This document shows, piece after piece, positions 63,946 through 64,000 of a DNA stretch of 64,000 bases. The stretch comes from Ficedula albicollis. Its lineage: Eukaryota > Chordata > Aves > Passeriformes > Muscicapidae. Each line of letters starts with the position of its first letter. Within the stretch, counting starts at the first letter, position 1. The notes below the pieces were generated by a model. The model was not told the DNA's origin. It searched no databases and was given only the letters and a program-made list of their open reading frames with translations. Both the position numbers and the translations under genes were made by a program. The stretch lies in NCBI RefSeq assembly GCF_000247815.1, contig NC_021683.1, positions 5,535,521 to 5,599,520 on the forward strand, in the 5' to 3' direction.

Positions 63946-64000
63946 ATGATGACTTAATTGGGAGGAGTTGCTCAAGCATGTACCAGCCCTGGCACAGAGT

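Overview
The window looks like a non-coding piece of a bird (sauropsid) nuclear genome, either intergenic or deep inside a large intron. I find no protein-coding gene, rRNA, tRNA or CRISPR array that I can support. The evidence for a bird is the set of CR1 LINE remnants (46.9-47.6, 49.1-49.35 and 59.5-59.8 kb), a compact retroviral solo LTR (56.07-56.35 kb), a few MIR/L2-like SINE fossils, overall AT-rich sequence and scarce CpG. Species and chromosome cannot be read from the sequence.

The dominant feature is local head-to-tail duplication. At least sixteen direct duplications lie immediately adjacent to one another. They fall into two groups. Large units (about 239, 330, 385, 467, 632, 793 and 1,286 bp) have copies almost identical apart from an occasional substitution, indel or poly-T length change. 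Small units (47-83 bp) show roughly 1-4 differences per copy. The large group is as consistent with haplotype (false) duplication in the assembly as with very recent real duplication. The small group looks like genuine older slippage-type duplication.

Layout: 0-9.5 kb has a homeodomain-site-rich left edge, duplications of 330, 261/47, 1,286 and 75 bp, and otherwise unannotated DNA. From 9.5 to 22.4 kb there are five small duplications, a MIR-like SINE, CpG-retaining possible conserved elements and two unusually long but unassignable open frames. At 22,465-23,443 a T-tract, 930 consecutive C and another T-tract form a striking, probably artefactual, homopolymer. From 23.4 to 35.6 kb there is unique DNA followed by duplications of 467/47, 239, 69, 632 and 20 bp. 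From 35.6 to 46.8 kb the DNA is mostly unique, with candidate regulatory elements at 35.0-35.3 and 43.6-44.8 kb. From 46.8 to 56.4 kb there are two CR1 fragments, a MIR-like element, duplications of 793 and 385 bp and the solo LTR. From 56.4 to 64 kb there is one more CR1 3' end and, at the extreme right, a dense 66-bp CpG cluster that may be the shore of a CpG island or promoter just outside the window.

No genes here act together. The biological content is old transposon debris plus possible cis-regulatory DNA. Apparent coding frames, including the poly-proline and poly-glycine frames across the homopolymer, are treated as chance or artefact. Regulatory calls rest on motif density and CpG retention only and need alignment to other bird genomes.
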